Program-made: the position numbers and the translations under genes
The notes under the pieces: model-generated
Seen by the model: the letters and a program-made list of their open reading frames with translations, nothing else
What the model was told of the DNA's origin: nothing
The model's database searches: none
Origin: an uncultured Christensenella sp.
Lineage (GTDB): Bacteria; Bacillota; Clostridia; Christensenellales; UBA1242
Length of the DNA: 55,728 nucleotides
Direction: 5' to 3'
Assembly: GCA_910584815.1 (NCBI GenBank)
Contig: CAJUBT010000007.1
Span: 1 to 55,728, forward strand
Shown here: piece by piece, positions 44,664-54,100 of the stretch
Layout: each line of letters starts with the position of its first letter
How positions within the stretch are numbered: the stretch's first letter is position 1

Positions 44664-47465
44664 TTGAGCGAAATAAACAACGAAGAAAAACAAAACATTA
44701 ATAACATTAAATTACTTTACAAATTAAATGCAGATGGAGTAATTCCTTCACTTTTCCGTGAAGTTAAAAAAGCAAAGCAACAAACCTTTGCTCTTGTAAA
44801 TGCTTGCAAAGATAAACTTGCTGAAATTAAAAAAGATAAGGAAACAAAATTAAAGCAAGAACTTTTAAAACAAGTTAGAGAAGAAGAAATGGCAAGTAAC
44901 AAAACTTCTAACTCTGGGGAAAAGGAAACCGCTAGTTTTGCTGAACTTTTTGAAGGACAGGAAAGTAAAAAAGAGCAACCAAAGCAAACTGTTAAGGAGC
45001 CTGAAAAAGAAGAAACTCCTGTTAAAGAAGTTACAACAACTCCTACAATTTCATCAAGTACAGAAACATCTACAAAACCTTCTGTACCTCAAAATCAAAC
45101 AGAAGTTTCACGACCTACACAAAAACCAACTCCATATAAAAACGATGGTTTAAAACCATATACACCAAGATATCAAAATAACGATAGGCCTCAAAACAAT
45201 TATCGCAATGGTCAAAATAGTTATAATAATCATAATAATTATAATCAACAAAATGGCTATAATAGAGGTGGTTACAACCCTCGACCATACGACCCTAATC
45301 GTCATAATAATTCAACTTCTTGGCAAGGTCAAAAACCTTTTGGAAACAATCAACGCCCATTTAATCGCCCACAAAATAATGGCTATAATCAAGGTGCACA
45401 TAATGGCTATAACAAAGGTCAAAACACCCCTAACAACGCTCTAAGGGGTCAAAATAAGCCTTTAATGAACATTATACCTAAAAAGAATACAATTTTAACC
45501 GATGCAAACACTGCTTTTGCAAATAAAGAAAGAACTTTCGGAAACAAGAAAAAAACTAATGAAAGAGCAGGCGATGAAGAAAGAAGAATTAACAAAAAAT
45601 CTTTAATTCGTAGAGGTCTTATAGAAGAACAAAACATTGAAGAAAGAATGGTTACTCGTAAACTAAAACTTAAAAAACAAAAGGTTGAAGTTGCCCCTGT
45701 AGTTTGTGCTCCTGTAACTAATGCTGTTATTACAACATCTAATTTAACAGTTAAAATTCTTTCTGAAAAAATTGGTAAACCTGTAACAGAAATTATTAAA
45801 CAACTTATGGTCTTGGGTATAATGACAACCATAAATAGTAACATAGATTTTCCTACAGCGGAACTTGTTGCAAGCGAACTTGGAGTAACTCTAGAACTTA
45901 AGGTTGAAAAATCTTTTGAAGAAAAATTAAAAGAAAATGCAAAAATAGATGATGGCAATAACACTGAAAAACGCGCTCCAATTGTTACAATTGTTGGACA
46001 CGTAGATCACGGTAAAACTACACTATTAGACTATATAAGAAAAACACACATAACATCTAAAGAAGCAGGTGGTATAACTCAATCTATTGGTGCTTATTCA
46101 ATTTCTTGGAATGGTGAAGATATAACTTTTGTTGATACCCCAGGTCACGAAGCTTTTATTAATATGCGTAAAAGAGGCACAGAAATTACTGATGTGGCAG
46201 TGCTAACTGTTGCAGGCGATGATGGAATTAAACCGCAAACAGTAGAAGCAATTAATCACATTAAACAAGCAAAGGTTCCAATGGTAGTTGCCATTACTAA
46301 AATAGACAAACAAGATGTTAATATAGAAAGAGTTAAACAACAATTAACTGAACACGAAATTTTACCAGAAGAATGGGGCGGAGACACAATTATTGTTCCA
46401 ATTTCAGCAATAACTGGTGAAGGTGTAGATAAATTGTTAGAAACAATTCTTCTTGTTGCAGAAATGCAAGATTTAAAATGTAACAAAAAGCGCGAAGCTG
46501 TTGGTGTTGTTATTGAAGCAGAACTAGATAAAAATCGTGGACCAATAGCAAATATTATTGTTCAAAATGGAACATTAAAATTAGGAGATAATGTAGTTTC
46601 TGGTTTTGCAATTGGTAAAGTTAGAGCTATGATAGATAGTAAAGGTAAATCAATTTCCAAAGCTGGACCATCAACTCCTGTTTCTGTATTGGGGTTAGAT
46701 GGAGTTCCAAACGCTGGCGATACAATTCAAGTTGTAGATGAAAAATTTAGCAAGAATGTTGTTAAAGAAAGAAATGAAAGAATAGCACAAGAAAAAATTG
46801 AAAATGGTGCAAAAAATAATCTTGCAGATTTCTTAGCAACAAATCAAAATGAAAACAAAAAGTCGCTACCATTACTATTAAAAGCAAACAGTCAAGGTTC
46901 TGTGGAAGCTTTAAAACAATCTTTACTTGAAATTGTTAATGAAGAAGTTAAAATAGAAGTTGTTTCAAGTGGTGTAGGAAACATAAACGAAAATGATATT
47001 CAATTAGCAAAAGTTTCAAATGCAACCATAATTGCTTTTGACACAAAAGTTTTAACAAAAATTTCTAACTTTGCTAAACAGAATAAAGTAGAAATTAAAG
47101 AATATAACATTATTTATAAAGCCATAGAAGATGTAGAAAAATTATTAAAATCTATGATGGCACCAAAATACGAGGAAAAAATTGTTGGGCACGCTGAAGT
47201 TAGGGCATTATTTAAAATTAGTAGTATTGGCACAATAGCTGGTTGTTATGTTTTAGATGGCAAAGTTGTTAGAAATGCAGAAACTAAAATTACTCGTTCT
47301 GGCGAAATCGTTTTTGAAGGTAAAATAGCAACCTTAAAGCGTAATAAAGATGATGCTAAAGAAGTAGCCGCAGGTTATGAATGCGGTATAAAAATAGAAA
47401 GTTTTAACGATATTCAAGAAGGCGATATAATTGAATGTATTGTTAAACAACAAATTAATTTATAA
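44664..47465 (+). CDS. infB: Translation initiation factor IF-2
   Basis: 933 residues. Brings initiator tRNA to the 30S subunit with GTP. A long N-terminal extension contains a low-complexity stretch at about 156-266 very rich in Asn, Gln, Tyr, Gly and Pro. The IF2_N helical domain follows at about 365-420 (NLTVKILSEKIGKPVTEIIK), then the G domain with GHVDHGKT (445-452), DTPGHEAF and TKIDK, and three C-terminal domains. The TTG start has AGGAG 8 bases upstream. Confidence 0.97.
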   Translation: MSEINNEEKQNINNIKLLYKLNADGVIPSLFREVKKAKQQTFALVNACKDKLAEIKKDKETKLKQELLKQVREEEMASNKTSNSGEKETASFAELFEGQESKKEQPKQTVKEPEKEETPVKEVTTTPTISSSTETSTKPSVPQNQTEVSRPTQKPTPYKNDGLKPYTPRYQNNDRPQNNYRNGQNSYNNHNNYNQQNGYNRGGYNPRPYDPNRHNNSTSWQGQKPFGNNQRPFNRPQNNGYNQGAHNGYNKGQNTPNNALRGQNKPLMNIIPKKNTILTDANTAFANKERTFGNKKKTNERAGDEERRINKKSLIRRGLIEEQNIEERMVTRKLKLKKQKVEVAPVVCAPVTNAVITTSNLTVKILSEKIGKPVTEIIKQLMVLGIMTTINSNIDFPTAELVASELGVTLELKVEKSFEEKLKENAKIDDGNNTEKRAPIVTIVGHVDHGKTTLLDYIRKTHITSKEAGGITQSIGAYSISWNGEDITFVDTPGHEAFINMRKRGTEITDVAVLTVAGDDGIKPQTVEAINHIKQAKVPMVVAITKIDKQDVNIERVKQQLTEHEILPEEWGGDTIIVPISAITGEGVDKLLETILLVAEMQDLKCNKKREAVGVVIEAELDKNRGPIANIIVQNGTLKLGDNVVSGFAIGKVRAMIDSKGKSISKAGPSTPVSVLGLDGVPNAGDTIQVVDEKFSKNVVKERNERIAQEKIENGAKNNLADFLATNQNENKKSLPLLLKANSQGSVEALKQSLLEIVNEEVKIEVVSSGVGNINENDIQLAKVSNATIIAFDTKVLTKISNFAKQNKVEIKEYNIIYKAIEDVEKLLKSMMAPKYEEKIVGHAEVRALFKISSIGTIAGCYVLDGKVVRNAETKITRSGEIVFEGKIATLKRNKDDAKEVAAGYECGIKIESFNDIQEGDIIECIVKQQINL

Positions 47466-47509
47466 TAAATTTCGTAATTTACCTACAAAAAATTTTTTAC
47501 GCTATTTAT

Positions 47510-47538
47510 TTAACTTTTGTTCAATATTTTGATATAAT
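47510..47538 (+). promoter_or_regulatory. Possible promoter upstream of rbfA
   Basis: TTAACT (47510-47515), 17-base spacer, perfect TATAAT (47533-47538) with extended TG. It would give rbfA a leader of about 240 bases. The rest of the 320-base gap between infB and rbfA shows no gene. Confidence 0.55.
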
Positions 47539-47786
47539 ACAATTATTAAGAATATAAAAAATAAAAAAATTAACTAAATTATTAATTTATTGGTTTAAAA
47601 CTTGAAATTTACCAGTAGATAAGTCTATTATTTGTACTTTGCTTTTATATTATCTAAAACCATTTAAAAATTAAACTAATAATTAAAATTTTAATTAAAA
47701 AAATTTATATTTTTATATTATTTAATATTTTAATGTTAAAATAAAAATAAACTTTAAATTATGTTAAATTGTAAAAAGGAAATAAA

Positions 47787-48134
47787 ATGAGTAACCGAAT
47801 AGAAAAGGTAAATTCTTTATTGCAAAGATATGTTAGCGAAATTATAAATCAAAAAATTAACGACCCTAGAGTTTCTGGCATTATATCAGTAAGCAATGTT
47901 TCTACAACTCCAGATTTAAAACACGCAAAAATAAGTTTAAGCATTTTTACAACAAACGATAAAACAGAAACTTTAAAAGCAATTATAAACGCAAGCGGCT
48001 TTATTAGAAGAGAACTTGCAAAAAAAGTTGAATTTAGAACTGTTCCAGAATTAACTTTTAACTTAGATACCACCGCTGAATATAGCCAGAAGATAAATAA
48101 AATTTTAGATACACTAGATGTTAAAGAAGACTGA
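47787..48134 (+). CDS. rbfA: Ribosome-binding factor A
   Basis: 115 residues of the KH-like RbfA fold: NRIEKVNSLLQRYVSEII, the NDPRV turn, ISVSNVSTTPDLKHAKISLSIF and the LTFNLDTTAEYSQKI end. It acts late in 30S maturation. AAAAAGGAAA precedes the ATG. Confidence 0.95.
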   Translation: MSNRIEKVNSLLQRYVSEIINQKINDPRVSGIISVSNVSTTPDLKHAKISLSIFTTNDKTETLKAIINASGFIRRELAKKVEFRTVPELTFNLDTTAEYSQKINKILDTLDVKED

Positions 48135-48176
48135 ATTTAAAAAAATCTCTCAATATTAAAAATTTAAGAGGAAAGT

Positions 48177-49148
48177 ATGAAAAAAGTCTTAGAAGTATTA
48201 AAAAAATATAAATCATTCGCTTTGTTTTGTCATATCGGACCAGATGCCGATGCACTTGGTTCTATGAATGCACTTAGGTTAGCACTTAAAAAATTAGATA
48301 AAAAAGTTTATACTTACTGTGATGGTAAAATTCCAAAAGTACTATCTTTTTTAAAGGTTCCACTTGAAACTAAAACATCTAAAATAACAAAATGCGATGT
48401 TTGCATAATGATGGATTGTAATTCATTAGATAGGGTTGGAAAGTATGGCGAAATTTTTGATAAAGCCCAAATTAAAGTTAATATAGACCACCATCAATCT
48501 ATGAACTATGTTTTTGACTATGAATATGTCAATCGTAGGTCGCCAAGCACAGCAGATTTAGTTTATGAAGTTATTAAAAATTTAGGTGTTACAATAAATA
48601 GTGAAATAGCCCTTAATTTATATGCTGGGCTTGCTTCCGACACTGGGTGCTTTCAACATCCAGGAACAAATCAACTTAGCCATAAGCACGCCTATGAATT
48701 AATAAACTATAATTTTGATTTGCGCGAAGTTAACTATAAAATGTTTAAAGAAAAGCCTAATAACTATTTATATTTTTACAAAACAACTTTAAGAAACACA
48801 AAATCTTTTTTGAACGAAAAACTTTATGTAATATTTTTTAACCATAGGGCTTATAAAAAATTTGAGGATATTTGCGATAATTCTGCATCTTTTCAATTTC
48901 TTGATGGCATAGATGGTAATGAAATTAGAGTAAAAATTATAGAAAAAAAGAGGGGCTTCTACACCCTTAGTTTCCGTGCAAATAAATATGCAAATGTTTG
49001 TGAAATTGCAAAGCAATTTGATGGTGGGGGACATAAACTTGCTTCTGGTGGCAAAGCAACAGGCAATTATAAGGAAATTTTGGCAAAAATTATAACTGCT
49101 TGCAAAGAAGAACTAGATAAATATGAGGACCAAACTCCTATAACATAA
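48177..49148 (+). CDS. nrnA: DHH phosphoesterase, NrnA-type oligoribonuclease
   Basis: 323 residues with DHH and DHHA1 domains: CHIGPDADALGSMNAL, MMDCNSLDRVGKYG, NIDHHQS, and the C-terminal GGGHKLASGG loop. NrnA degrades nano-RNA and pAp. It lies between rbfA and truB, a common order in Firmicutes. AGAGGAAAG precedes the ATG, 42 bases after rbfA. Confidence 0.94.
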   Translation: MKKVLEVLKKYKSFALFCHIGPDADALGSMNALRLALKKLDKKVYTYCDGKIPKVLSFLKVPLETKTSKITKCDVCIMMDCNSLDRVGKYGEIFDKAQIKVNIDHHQSMNYVFDYEYVNRRSPSTADLVYEVIKNLGVTINSEIALNLYAGLASDTGCFQHPGTNQLSHKHAYELINYNFDLREVNYKMFKEKPNNYLYFYKTTLRNTKSFLNEKLYVIFFNHRAYKKFEDICDNSASFQFLDGIDGNEIRVKIIEKKRGFYTLSFRANKYANVCEIAKQFDGGGHKLASGGKATGNYKEILAKIITACKEELDKYEDQTPIT

Positions 49149-49302
49149 TCTGTTTAAATTGAAAATACATAAATCGATTAATTTAAATTGTAAATCTTTT
49201 TTATATTTAAATTTTAAATTAATTTTAAAAGTTTAATGGCAAAATAATATTTGTTTAAATTAAAACATATTTTGTGTAAATAAATTTAGTAGGTGTAAAA
49301 TA

Positions 49303-50307
49303 TTGATTGGCGTTTTAAATATTAACAAACCTAAAGGCGTAACATCATCGCAAGTTGTTGTAAAAGTTAAGAAGTTGTTAAATACTTCTAAAGTAGGGCA
49401 TATGGGAACATTAGACCCTCTTGCAAGTGGCGTTTTACCAATATGTGTTGGTAAAGCAACAAGATTATTCGATTATTTTTTAAAAAAGAAAAAAACCTAT
49501 ATTGCTCATTTCACTTTTGGCACAGAAACTGATACTTTGGACCTAGAAGGAAAAATAATAAAAACATCAAAAAATATTCCAACTAGAATTCAAGTAGAAG
49601 AAGCACTTAAATGTTTTGAAGGCGAAATTAATCAAATTCCACCTATGTATTCTTCAAAAAAAATAGATGGGAAAAAAGCCTATAATTTAGCACGAAGTGG
49701 AGTTGAATTGAACCTTAAACCTTGTAAAGTAATAATTTATGAATATGCTTTAACTCAACAGGTAAATGAAATAACTTTTGAATTTAAAATTACTTGCTCT
49801 GCTGGAACATATATTAGGGCTTTAGCAAGAGATTTAGGATATAAACTAAACTCTTGTGCAACTATGACAAGTCTACTTAGAACGGCATCTGGAAATTTTG
49901 AATTGCAAAATTCAATAGATTATGAAAATTTAACACAAGAAAAATTAATTAACAGTATTTTGCCTTTAGAAGTTGTACTAGCAGATTTTGAAAAACTTGC
50001 TATATCAAAGCAAAATTTTCAAAAGTTGCTAAACGGAATTAGTTTAGATGTTAATGAAATAAAAAATGATTTATCAATTAGTAATATGTGTAAACAGAAA
50101 CCTTCTATTGAAGAAGATACCTTAAAGAATAAAACATTAAATAATAATTCAAGCAATAATAAATTTTTAAAATTAAACACAATTAATAATATAAATAAAC
50201 CCGCTGAACAACAATATTACTCTATAATAGTTGAAAATAAAATTGTAGGAATAGGTTATATAATAAACAATAATTTAAAAATTAAAACTTATTTATTAGA
50301 TAATTAA
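49303..50307 (+). CDS. truB: tRNA pseudouridine-55 synthase TruB
   Basis: 334 residues. GVLNINKPKGVTSS opens the fold; GHMGTLDPLASGVLP holds catalytic Asp38; YKKKKTY-type and IRALARDLG motifs follow. An Asn/Lys-rich linker at about 250-290 interrupts the C-terminal part before a short PUA-like end (QYYSIIVENKIVGIGYI). The TTG start has AGGTG upstream. ribF usually follows but is absent. Confidence 0.95.
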   Translation: MIGVLNINKPKGVTSSQVVVKVKKLLNTSKVGHMGTLDPLASGVLPICVGKATRLFDYFLKKKKTYIAHFTFGTETDTLDLEGKIIKTSKNIPTRIQVEEALKCFEGEINQIPPMYSSKKIDGKKAYNLARSGVELNLKPCKVIIYEYALTQQVNEITFEFKITCSAGTYIRALARDLGYKLNSCATMTSLLRTASGNFELQNSIDYENLTQEKLINSILPLEVVLADFEKLAISKQNFQKLLNGISLDVNEIKNDLSISNMCKQKPSIEEDTLKNKTLNNNSSNNKFLKLNTINNINKPAEQQYYSIIVENKIVGIGYIINNNLKIKTYLLDN

Positions 50308-50497
50308 CAATTTATTTAACTAAACTTAATTTTTTTAAAACAATAGCATTAATTATAAATTAATAAAATTGTTAAATAAAGAAAAATAAAATTATAATAT
50401 ATTAAAAAATTAAAATTAGTTTAACAATTAATAAAAAAATTTTAAATGAATTAAAAATATAAATTTAAAATTAATAATTATAATAAAAGGAAATTTT

Positions 50498-51349
50498 ATG
50501 ATAAGATTTGGACCATCTGGCAATAGCGAATTATTTTATGCTCAGGGTTATAAAAGTAGCCTAGATGCGCCTGTTTGGCTAAAAAATAGAAACTTAAACG
50601 CTTACGAATATTCTTTTTCGCGAGGGTTTACCGTTAGTGAATTCGTAGCTAGTGAACTTGGCAAAAAATGTAAAGAAAATGATATAGAAATTAGTGTTCA
50701 CGCACCTTACTATATAAACCTCGCAAACCCAGATGATGATTTTGTAGAAAAATCTTATAACTATATTTTAACGAGTATTAAATATTTAAAAATTATGGGC
50801 GGGCATAGATGTGTTTTTCATCCAGGCACTTGTGGTAAACTTTCAAGAGATGAAGCTTTTAACCTTCTTAAAAAGCGGATGAAAATTTTAGTAGAAAGAA
50901 TTAAACAGGAAAATATAGATATGTCAGACATTTTGCTTTGCCCAGAAACAATGGGTAAAAGCGCTCAACTTGGCACATATCAAGAAATTGCCGAAATATG
51001 TACTTATGCCGATTATCTTATTCCAACACTAGACTTTGGGCATATAAATTCTATATTACAAGGTAAATTGAAAACAGAAAAAGATTTTGAAGAAATTATT
51101 CAACATTTAAACAAAACAATAGGTGAAGACAAGGTTAAAAAAGTTCACATCCATTTTTCAAAAATAATGTATGGCGATAAAGGTGAAATAAAACACTTAA
51201 CTTTAGAAGATGAAATTTATGGCCCAGAATTTAAACCATTAAGTGTAGTGTTAAAAAAATATAATATGTCACCAGTTGTAATATGTGAGTCTCGTGGAAC
51301 TCAAGCAGAAGATGCAAATTTATTAAGAAATATATATTTAGAAAATTAA
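50498..51349 (+). CDS. nfo: Endonuclease IV-type AP endonuclease
   Basis: 283 residues. TIM-barrel AP endonuclease with three zinc ions. Metal-ligand blocks: SVHAPYYINLANP, RCVFHPGT, LLCPETMGKSAQLGTYQEI, PTLDFGHINSI and VHIHFSKIMYGDKGEIKH. TAAAAGGAA precedes the ATG. It sits 13 bases before yebC, so both may be co-transcribed. Confidence 0.93.
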   Translation: MIRFGPSGNSELFYAQGYKSSLDAPVWLKNRNLNAYEYSFSRGFTVSEFVASELGKKCKENDIEISVHAPYYINLANPDDDFVEKSYNYILTSIKYLKIMGGHRCVFHPGTCGKLSRDEAFNLLKKRMKILVERIKQENIDMSDILLCPETMGKSAQLGTYQEIAEICTYADYLIPTLDFGHINSILQGKLKTEKDFEEIIQHLNKTIGEDKVKKVHIHFSKIMYGDKGEIKHLTLEDEIYGPEFKPLSVVLKKYNMSPVVICESRGTQAEDANLLRNIYLEN

Positions 51350-51362
51350 GGAGATTTATAAT

Positions 51363-52106
51363 ATGTCAGGACATTCAAAATGGCACAATATTCAAGCAAC
51401 AAAAAACAAAGCAGATGCAGCAAGAGGTAAAATTTTTACTAAAATTGGTAGGGAAATTGTGGTTGCCGTAAAACAAGGGGGACCAGATCCTACAACAAAT
51501 TCAAAATTAAGAGATGTAATTTCAAAAGCAAAACAAAATAATATGCCTAACGATAATATTCAAAGAAGCATAAAAAAGGCTAGTGGAGAATTAAACGCTG
51601 TTAATTATGAGGAAATAACTTACGAAGGATATGGCGTTGGAGGAAGTGCTGTTATTGTTAAATGCCTAACCGATAACAAAAATAGAACTGCAGGAGATGT
51701 ACGCCACGCATTTGATAAACATAATGGTAGTTTAGGGGCTTTAGGTTGCGTTTCTTATTTATTTGATAATAAAGGTATTCTTGTTTTAGAAAACACCCCA
51801 AGTGTAGATGAAGAAAATTTAATTGAAATGAGTTTAGAAGCAGAAGCTGAAGATGTTATTAACGATGGAGATGTATACCAAATTATAACTTCTCCAAGTA
51901 ATTTTTCTAGCGTTAAGGATGCTCTTGAAAGTAAAGGCCTTAATTTCATATCCACCGAAGTTACAAAAATTCCACAAAATTATGTAGATTTAGACCAAAA
52001 TCAGTTAGCAACATTTATGAGAATGGTAGATACACTTGAAGCATTAGATGATGTTCAAGATGTTTACCATAATGTTAACTTACCAGAAACAGAAGATGAG
52101 GAATAA
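51363..52106 (+). CDS. yebC: YebC/PmpR family protein
   Basis: 247 residues with the typical start SGHSKWHNIQATKNKADAAR and YEGYGVGGSAVIVKCLTDNKNRT in the middle. The family was described as transcription regulators; some members relieve ribosome stalling. TAAGGAG, within the end of nfo and the short gap, precedes the ATG. Confidence 0.96.
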   Translation: MSGHSKWHNIQATKNKADAARGKIFTKIGREIVVAVKQGGPDPTTNSKLRDVISKAKQNNMPNDNIQRSIKKASGELNAVNYEEITYEGYGVGGSAVIVKCLTDNKNRTAGDVRHAFDKHNGSLGALGCVSYLFDNKGILVLENTPSVDEENLIEMSLEAEAEDVINDGDVYQIITSPSNFSSVKDALESKGLNFISTEVTKIPQNYVDLDQNQLATFMRMVDTLEALDDVQDVYHNVNLPETEDEE

Positions 52107-52234
52107 GTTTATATTTATATATTAAAATCAAAACTTTATTAAAATATATAATTATAAATTTTTGCACACATTTTTAAAATTAATTAAATTCATAAAAGTT
52201 TTTTATGAATAAAAAAATATATAGTATTAAAAAT

Positions 52235-52305
52235 AAAAGTTATAGCAAACAAAATTAATTTTAGTTTTACCTTAGTTAGTTTAGTATGCTATAACTTTTT
52301 TTATT
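52235..52305 (+). terminator. Terminator of the nfo-yebC unit
   Basis: AAAAGTTATAGCA (52235-52247) pairs exactly with TGCTATAACTTTT (52287-52299), followed by more T. The loop is large, 39 bases. It could also serve the convergent XRE gene. Confidence 0.75.
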
Positions 52306-52378
52306 GCTAAATTTAAAGTACCAATTTAAATTTATATTTAATAAAAAATTTTTGTTTTTATAAAATTCTTATCATTAT

Positions 52379-52585
52379 CTATTTTTTATTATAATAATCT
52401 TCAAATATATCGTTAGGCGTGCATTCTAATATATCACAAATAGCTTTTAAGTTGCTAAATTTAATGCTTTGAGTTTTATTTGTAATTATATTATTAAAAT
52501 TTTGGTAGCTTAGCCCTAATTGTATATATAGCCAATATTTTGTTTTGCCTTTTTCTTTTAAAATTTCTAAAATTCTTAGTTTCAT
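52379..52585 (-). CDS. Small XRE-family (Cro/C1-type) regulator
   Basis: 68 residues: a single helix-turn-helix domain with LRILEILKEKGKTKYWLYIQLGLSYQNFNNIIT and ISFSNL-type KFSNLKAICDILECTPNDIF, the standard XRE signature. GGAGAT precedes the minus-strand ATG. Two near-identical palindromes lie within 95 bases upstream, one covering the -10 of a divergent promoter, so it is probably an autoregulator that also controls the lipoprotein gene on the other side. Confidence 0.92.
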   Translation of the reverse strand: MKLRILEILKEKGKTKYWLYIQLGLSYQNFNNIITNKTQSIKFSNLKAICDILECTPNDIFEDYYNKK

Positions 52586-52601
52586 TAATTATCTCCACAA
52601 T

Positions 52602-52625
52602 ATATATTATGTAGACATAATATAT
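52602..52625. promoter_or_regulatory. Palindromic operator 1 for the XRE regulator
   Basis: TATATTATGT and ACATAATATA (52603-52612, 52615-52624) are exact complements around AG, and the palindrome extends one more base pair. It lies 17-40 bases upstream of the XRE start codon. Confidence 0.65.
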
Positions 52626-52636
52626 TAAATATTTAT

Positions 52637-52665
52637 TTGACATATAGACATTTGCATTATATAAT
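52637..52665 (+). promoter_or_regulatory. Perfect consensus sigma-A promoter of the lipoprotein gene
   Basis: TTGACA (52637-52642), exactly 17 bases, TATAAT (52660-52665). It directs transcription to the right, with a leader of about 200 bases before the lipoprotein ATG. Confidence 0.9.
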
Positions 52666-52679
52666 GTACACATAATATA
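52658..52679. promoter_or_regulatory. Palindromic operator 2 overlapping the -10
   Basis: TATATAATGT, AC, ACATAATATA; one base in the left arm differs from operator 1 and the right arm continues identically for 13 bases (ACATAATATATTA). It covers the -10 and start site of the consensus promoter. The two centres are 55 bases apart. Confidence 0.65.
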
Positions 52680-52875
52680 TTATTTGCATATTTCGTAATT
52701 CTTTTCGTTTTTATTATTTTTTTGTTTATTTTAAATTAAATTATATTAAGCCTTATTTATATATGGTAAATATAGTAAATAAAGAAATTTTAGAAAAAAT
52801 AGTAAAAGTTATAATTTATGACAAACTATATATATTAAAAATAAATTTTTTTAATAAAAAAGGAGATAAAAACAT

Positions 52876-53808
52876 ATGAAAAAATTTTTAACATCACTTT
52901 GTTGTATTGCAATTTTAGTTGCTGTAGGAGCTGCACTATTTGCCTGTGGTGAAACGGCAAACCCAATATTCACATCAAGCAATACCATAACAACAAGCGT
53001 AGACACTAGCATTTCAGCATTATTTTCTAGACTTTATAATAATAAAACAGATTTAGGTACAAGCACAACTTATACAATTTCTACTTTAAATGAAAAATTT
53101 GAACAAAGAAAAACAGAACTTCAAAATCAAGGAAACACAACTCTAGCAAACACAAAAACTCCATTAAGCGAAAATGATATTTATTGTCTTGTTGGAACAA
53201 CAAGTGATATTGAAAAAATTGAATCAATTACCCTTGGTGGAGAAACTTTTAAAAATACAGATAATTTTTTTGTGTCAATAGGAAATAGTAACTTTTTAAA
53301 GGACAAAGCCTTTTTATTTAAAGATAATAAGCTTTATGTTGCCTCTCCAATAATAGCATTTGAAACTACCAACACTGCCAAAATAAAAATAAATAATACT
53401 GAATATTCTATTAAAACAACACCAGCTTCTCAGGCAAAAGAATTTAATCTAGCTGTAGTTAAGGGTAGTACTAAAGGTAGTTTATGCAAATATGAAAACA
53501 ATAAATTTGAGGTAAGTGTTAAAGATGGGACAACAATGCTTTGCCTTGGGTTTGATGGTTTAGAAAAAACTGATAAGGCTGTTACAAAAAAATATATTAA
53601 TGGCAATTTTGATAGTTATGGTTTAACAAAAATGGAAAGTGATAACGGAAAAATTGGTTTGTATATGACAAATTATAAAACAAATCCAAGTGAAATTAAT
53701 GCAACAAAGTATGGTAATGTTAATTGGACATATAAGGCTTATATTCTAAACAAAAATATAGTAGCCACTGCAAATATTCACTCAACTTTACAATTAGATA
53801 ATCAATAA
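52876..53808 (+). CDS. Lipoprotein of unknown function
   Basis: 310 residues. A lipoprotein signal peptide ends in the lipobox LFAC-G with Cys24. The mature part is rich in Thr, Asn, Ser and Lys with no known domain; it has strand-like segments such as KIESITLGGETFKN and KIKINNTEYSIKT. AAAAAAGGAGAT precedes the ATG. It is driven by the consensus promoter facing the XRE gene and ends at its own terminator, so the two form a regulated pair. It should be anchored on the outer face of the membrane. Confidence 0.8.
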   Translation: MKKFLTSLCCIAILVAVGAALFACGETANPIFTSSNTITTSVDTSISALFSRLYNNKTDLGTSTTYTISTLNEKFEQRKTELQNQGNTTLANTKTPLSENDIYCLVGTTSDIEKIESITLGGETFKNTDNFFVSIGNSNFLKDKAFLFKDNKLYVASPIIAFETTNTAKIKINNTEYSIKTTPASQAKEFNLAVVKGSTKGSLCKYENNKFEVSVKDGTTMLCLGFDGLEKTDKAVTKKYINGNFDSYGLTKMESDNGKIGLYMTNYKTNPSEINATKYGNVNWTYKAYILNKNIVATANIHSTLQLDNQ

Positions 53809-53890
53809 TTTTCTTTGTTAATATTTTAAAAATATTTATAATAGAATTTTTATGGCAACTTAATTGTTTCAACTATATATTTATAACAAG

Positions 53891-53921
53891 AAAATAGGTT
53901 ATAATTTTTATAACCTATTTT
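53891..53921 (+). terminator. Terminator of the lipoprotein gene
   Basis: A 13-bp perfect stem (53891-53903 with 53909-53921) with loop ATTTT, followed by a T-rich run. Confidence 0.9.
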
Positions 53922-54009
53922 TATTTTCTTTTAAACAGTTATTTTAAATAATAATTGATAATAAAAAATTAATGTATCAATTAATATAATATGTAAAATA
54001 TATTTAAAT

Positions 54010-54095
54010 AAAAAAAGAGACGGATCATTAGTCCGTCTCGGGAAAGTTACAATTCCTCCCAGTGCTGATTTAAGCACATATACGTTAATTCGTTG
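54010..54095 (-). ncRNA. Candidate free-standing small RNA
   Basis: About 85 bases on the minus strand, bounded by a near-consensus promoter and a strong terminator. Read 5' to 3' it has a hairpin GTGCT/AGCAC (54077-54062), a GGGAGGAA segment that can pair with TTTCCC (54060-54040), and a terminator GAGACGGA/TCCGTCTC (54039-54017) with seven T. It is much richer in G+C than its surroundings. A 10-codon frame lies inside, from the ATG at 54080, without a ribosome binding site. I do not recognise the RNA family. Confidence 0.65.
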
Positions 54096-54100
54096 TAAAT

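Noticed and set aside
45449..45964. 171-codon open frame on the minus strand inside infB
   Set aside because: It is fully inside the well-conserved infB coding region, has no ribosome binding site and resembles no family; a shadow frame.
54010..54095. T-box, tmRNA or signal recognition particle RNA as the identity of the small RNA
   Set aside because: None of their conserved cores is present, and the length is too short for the first two.
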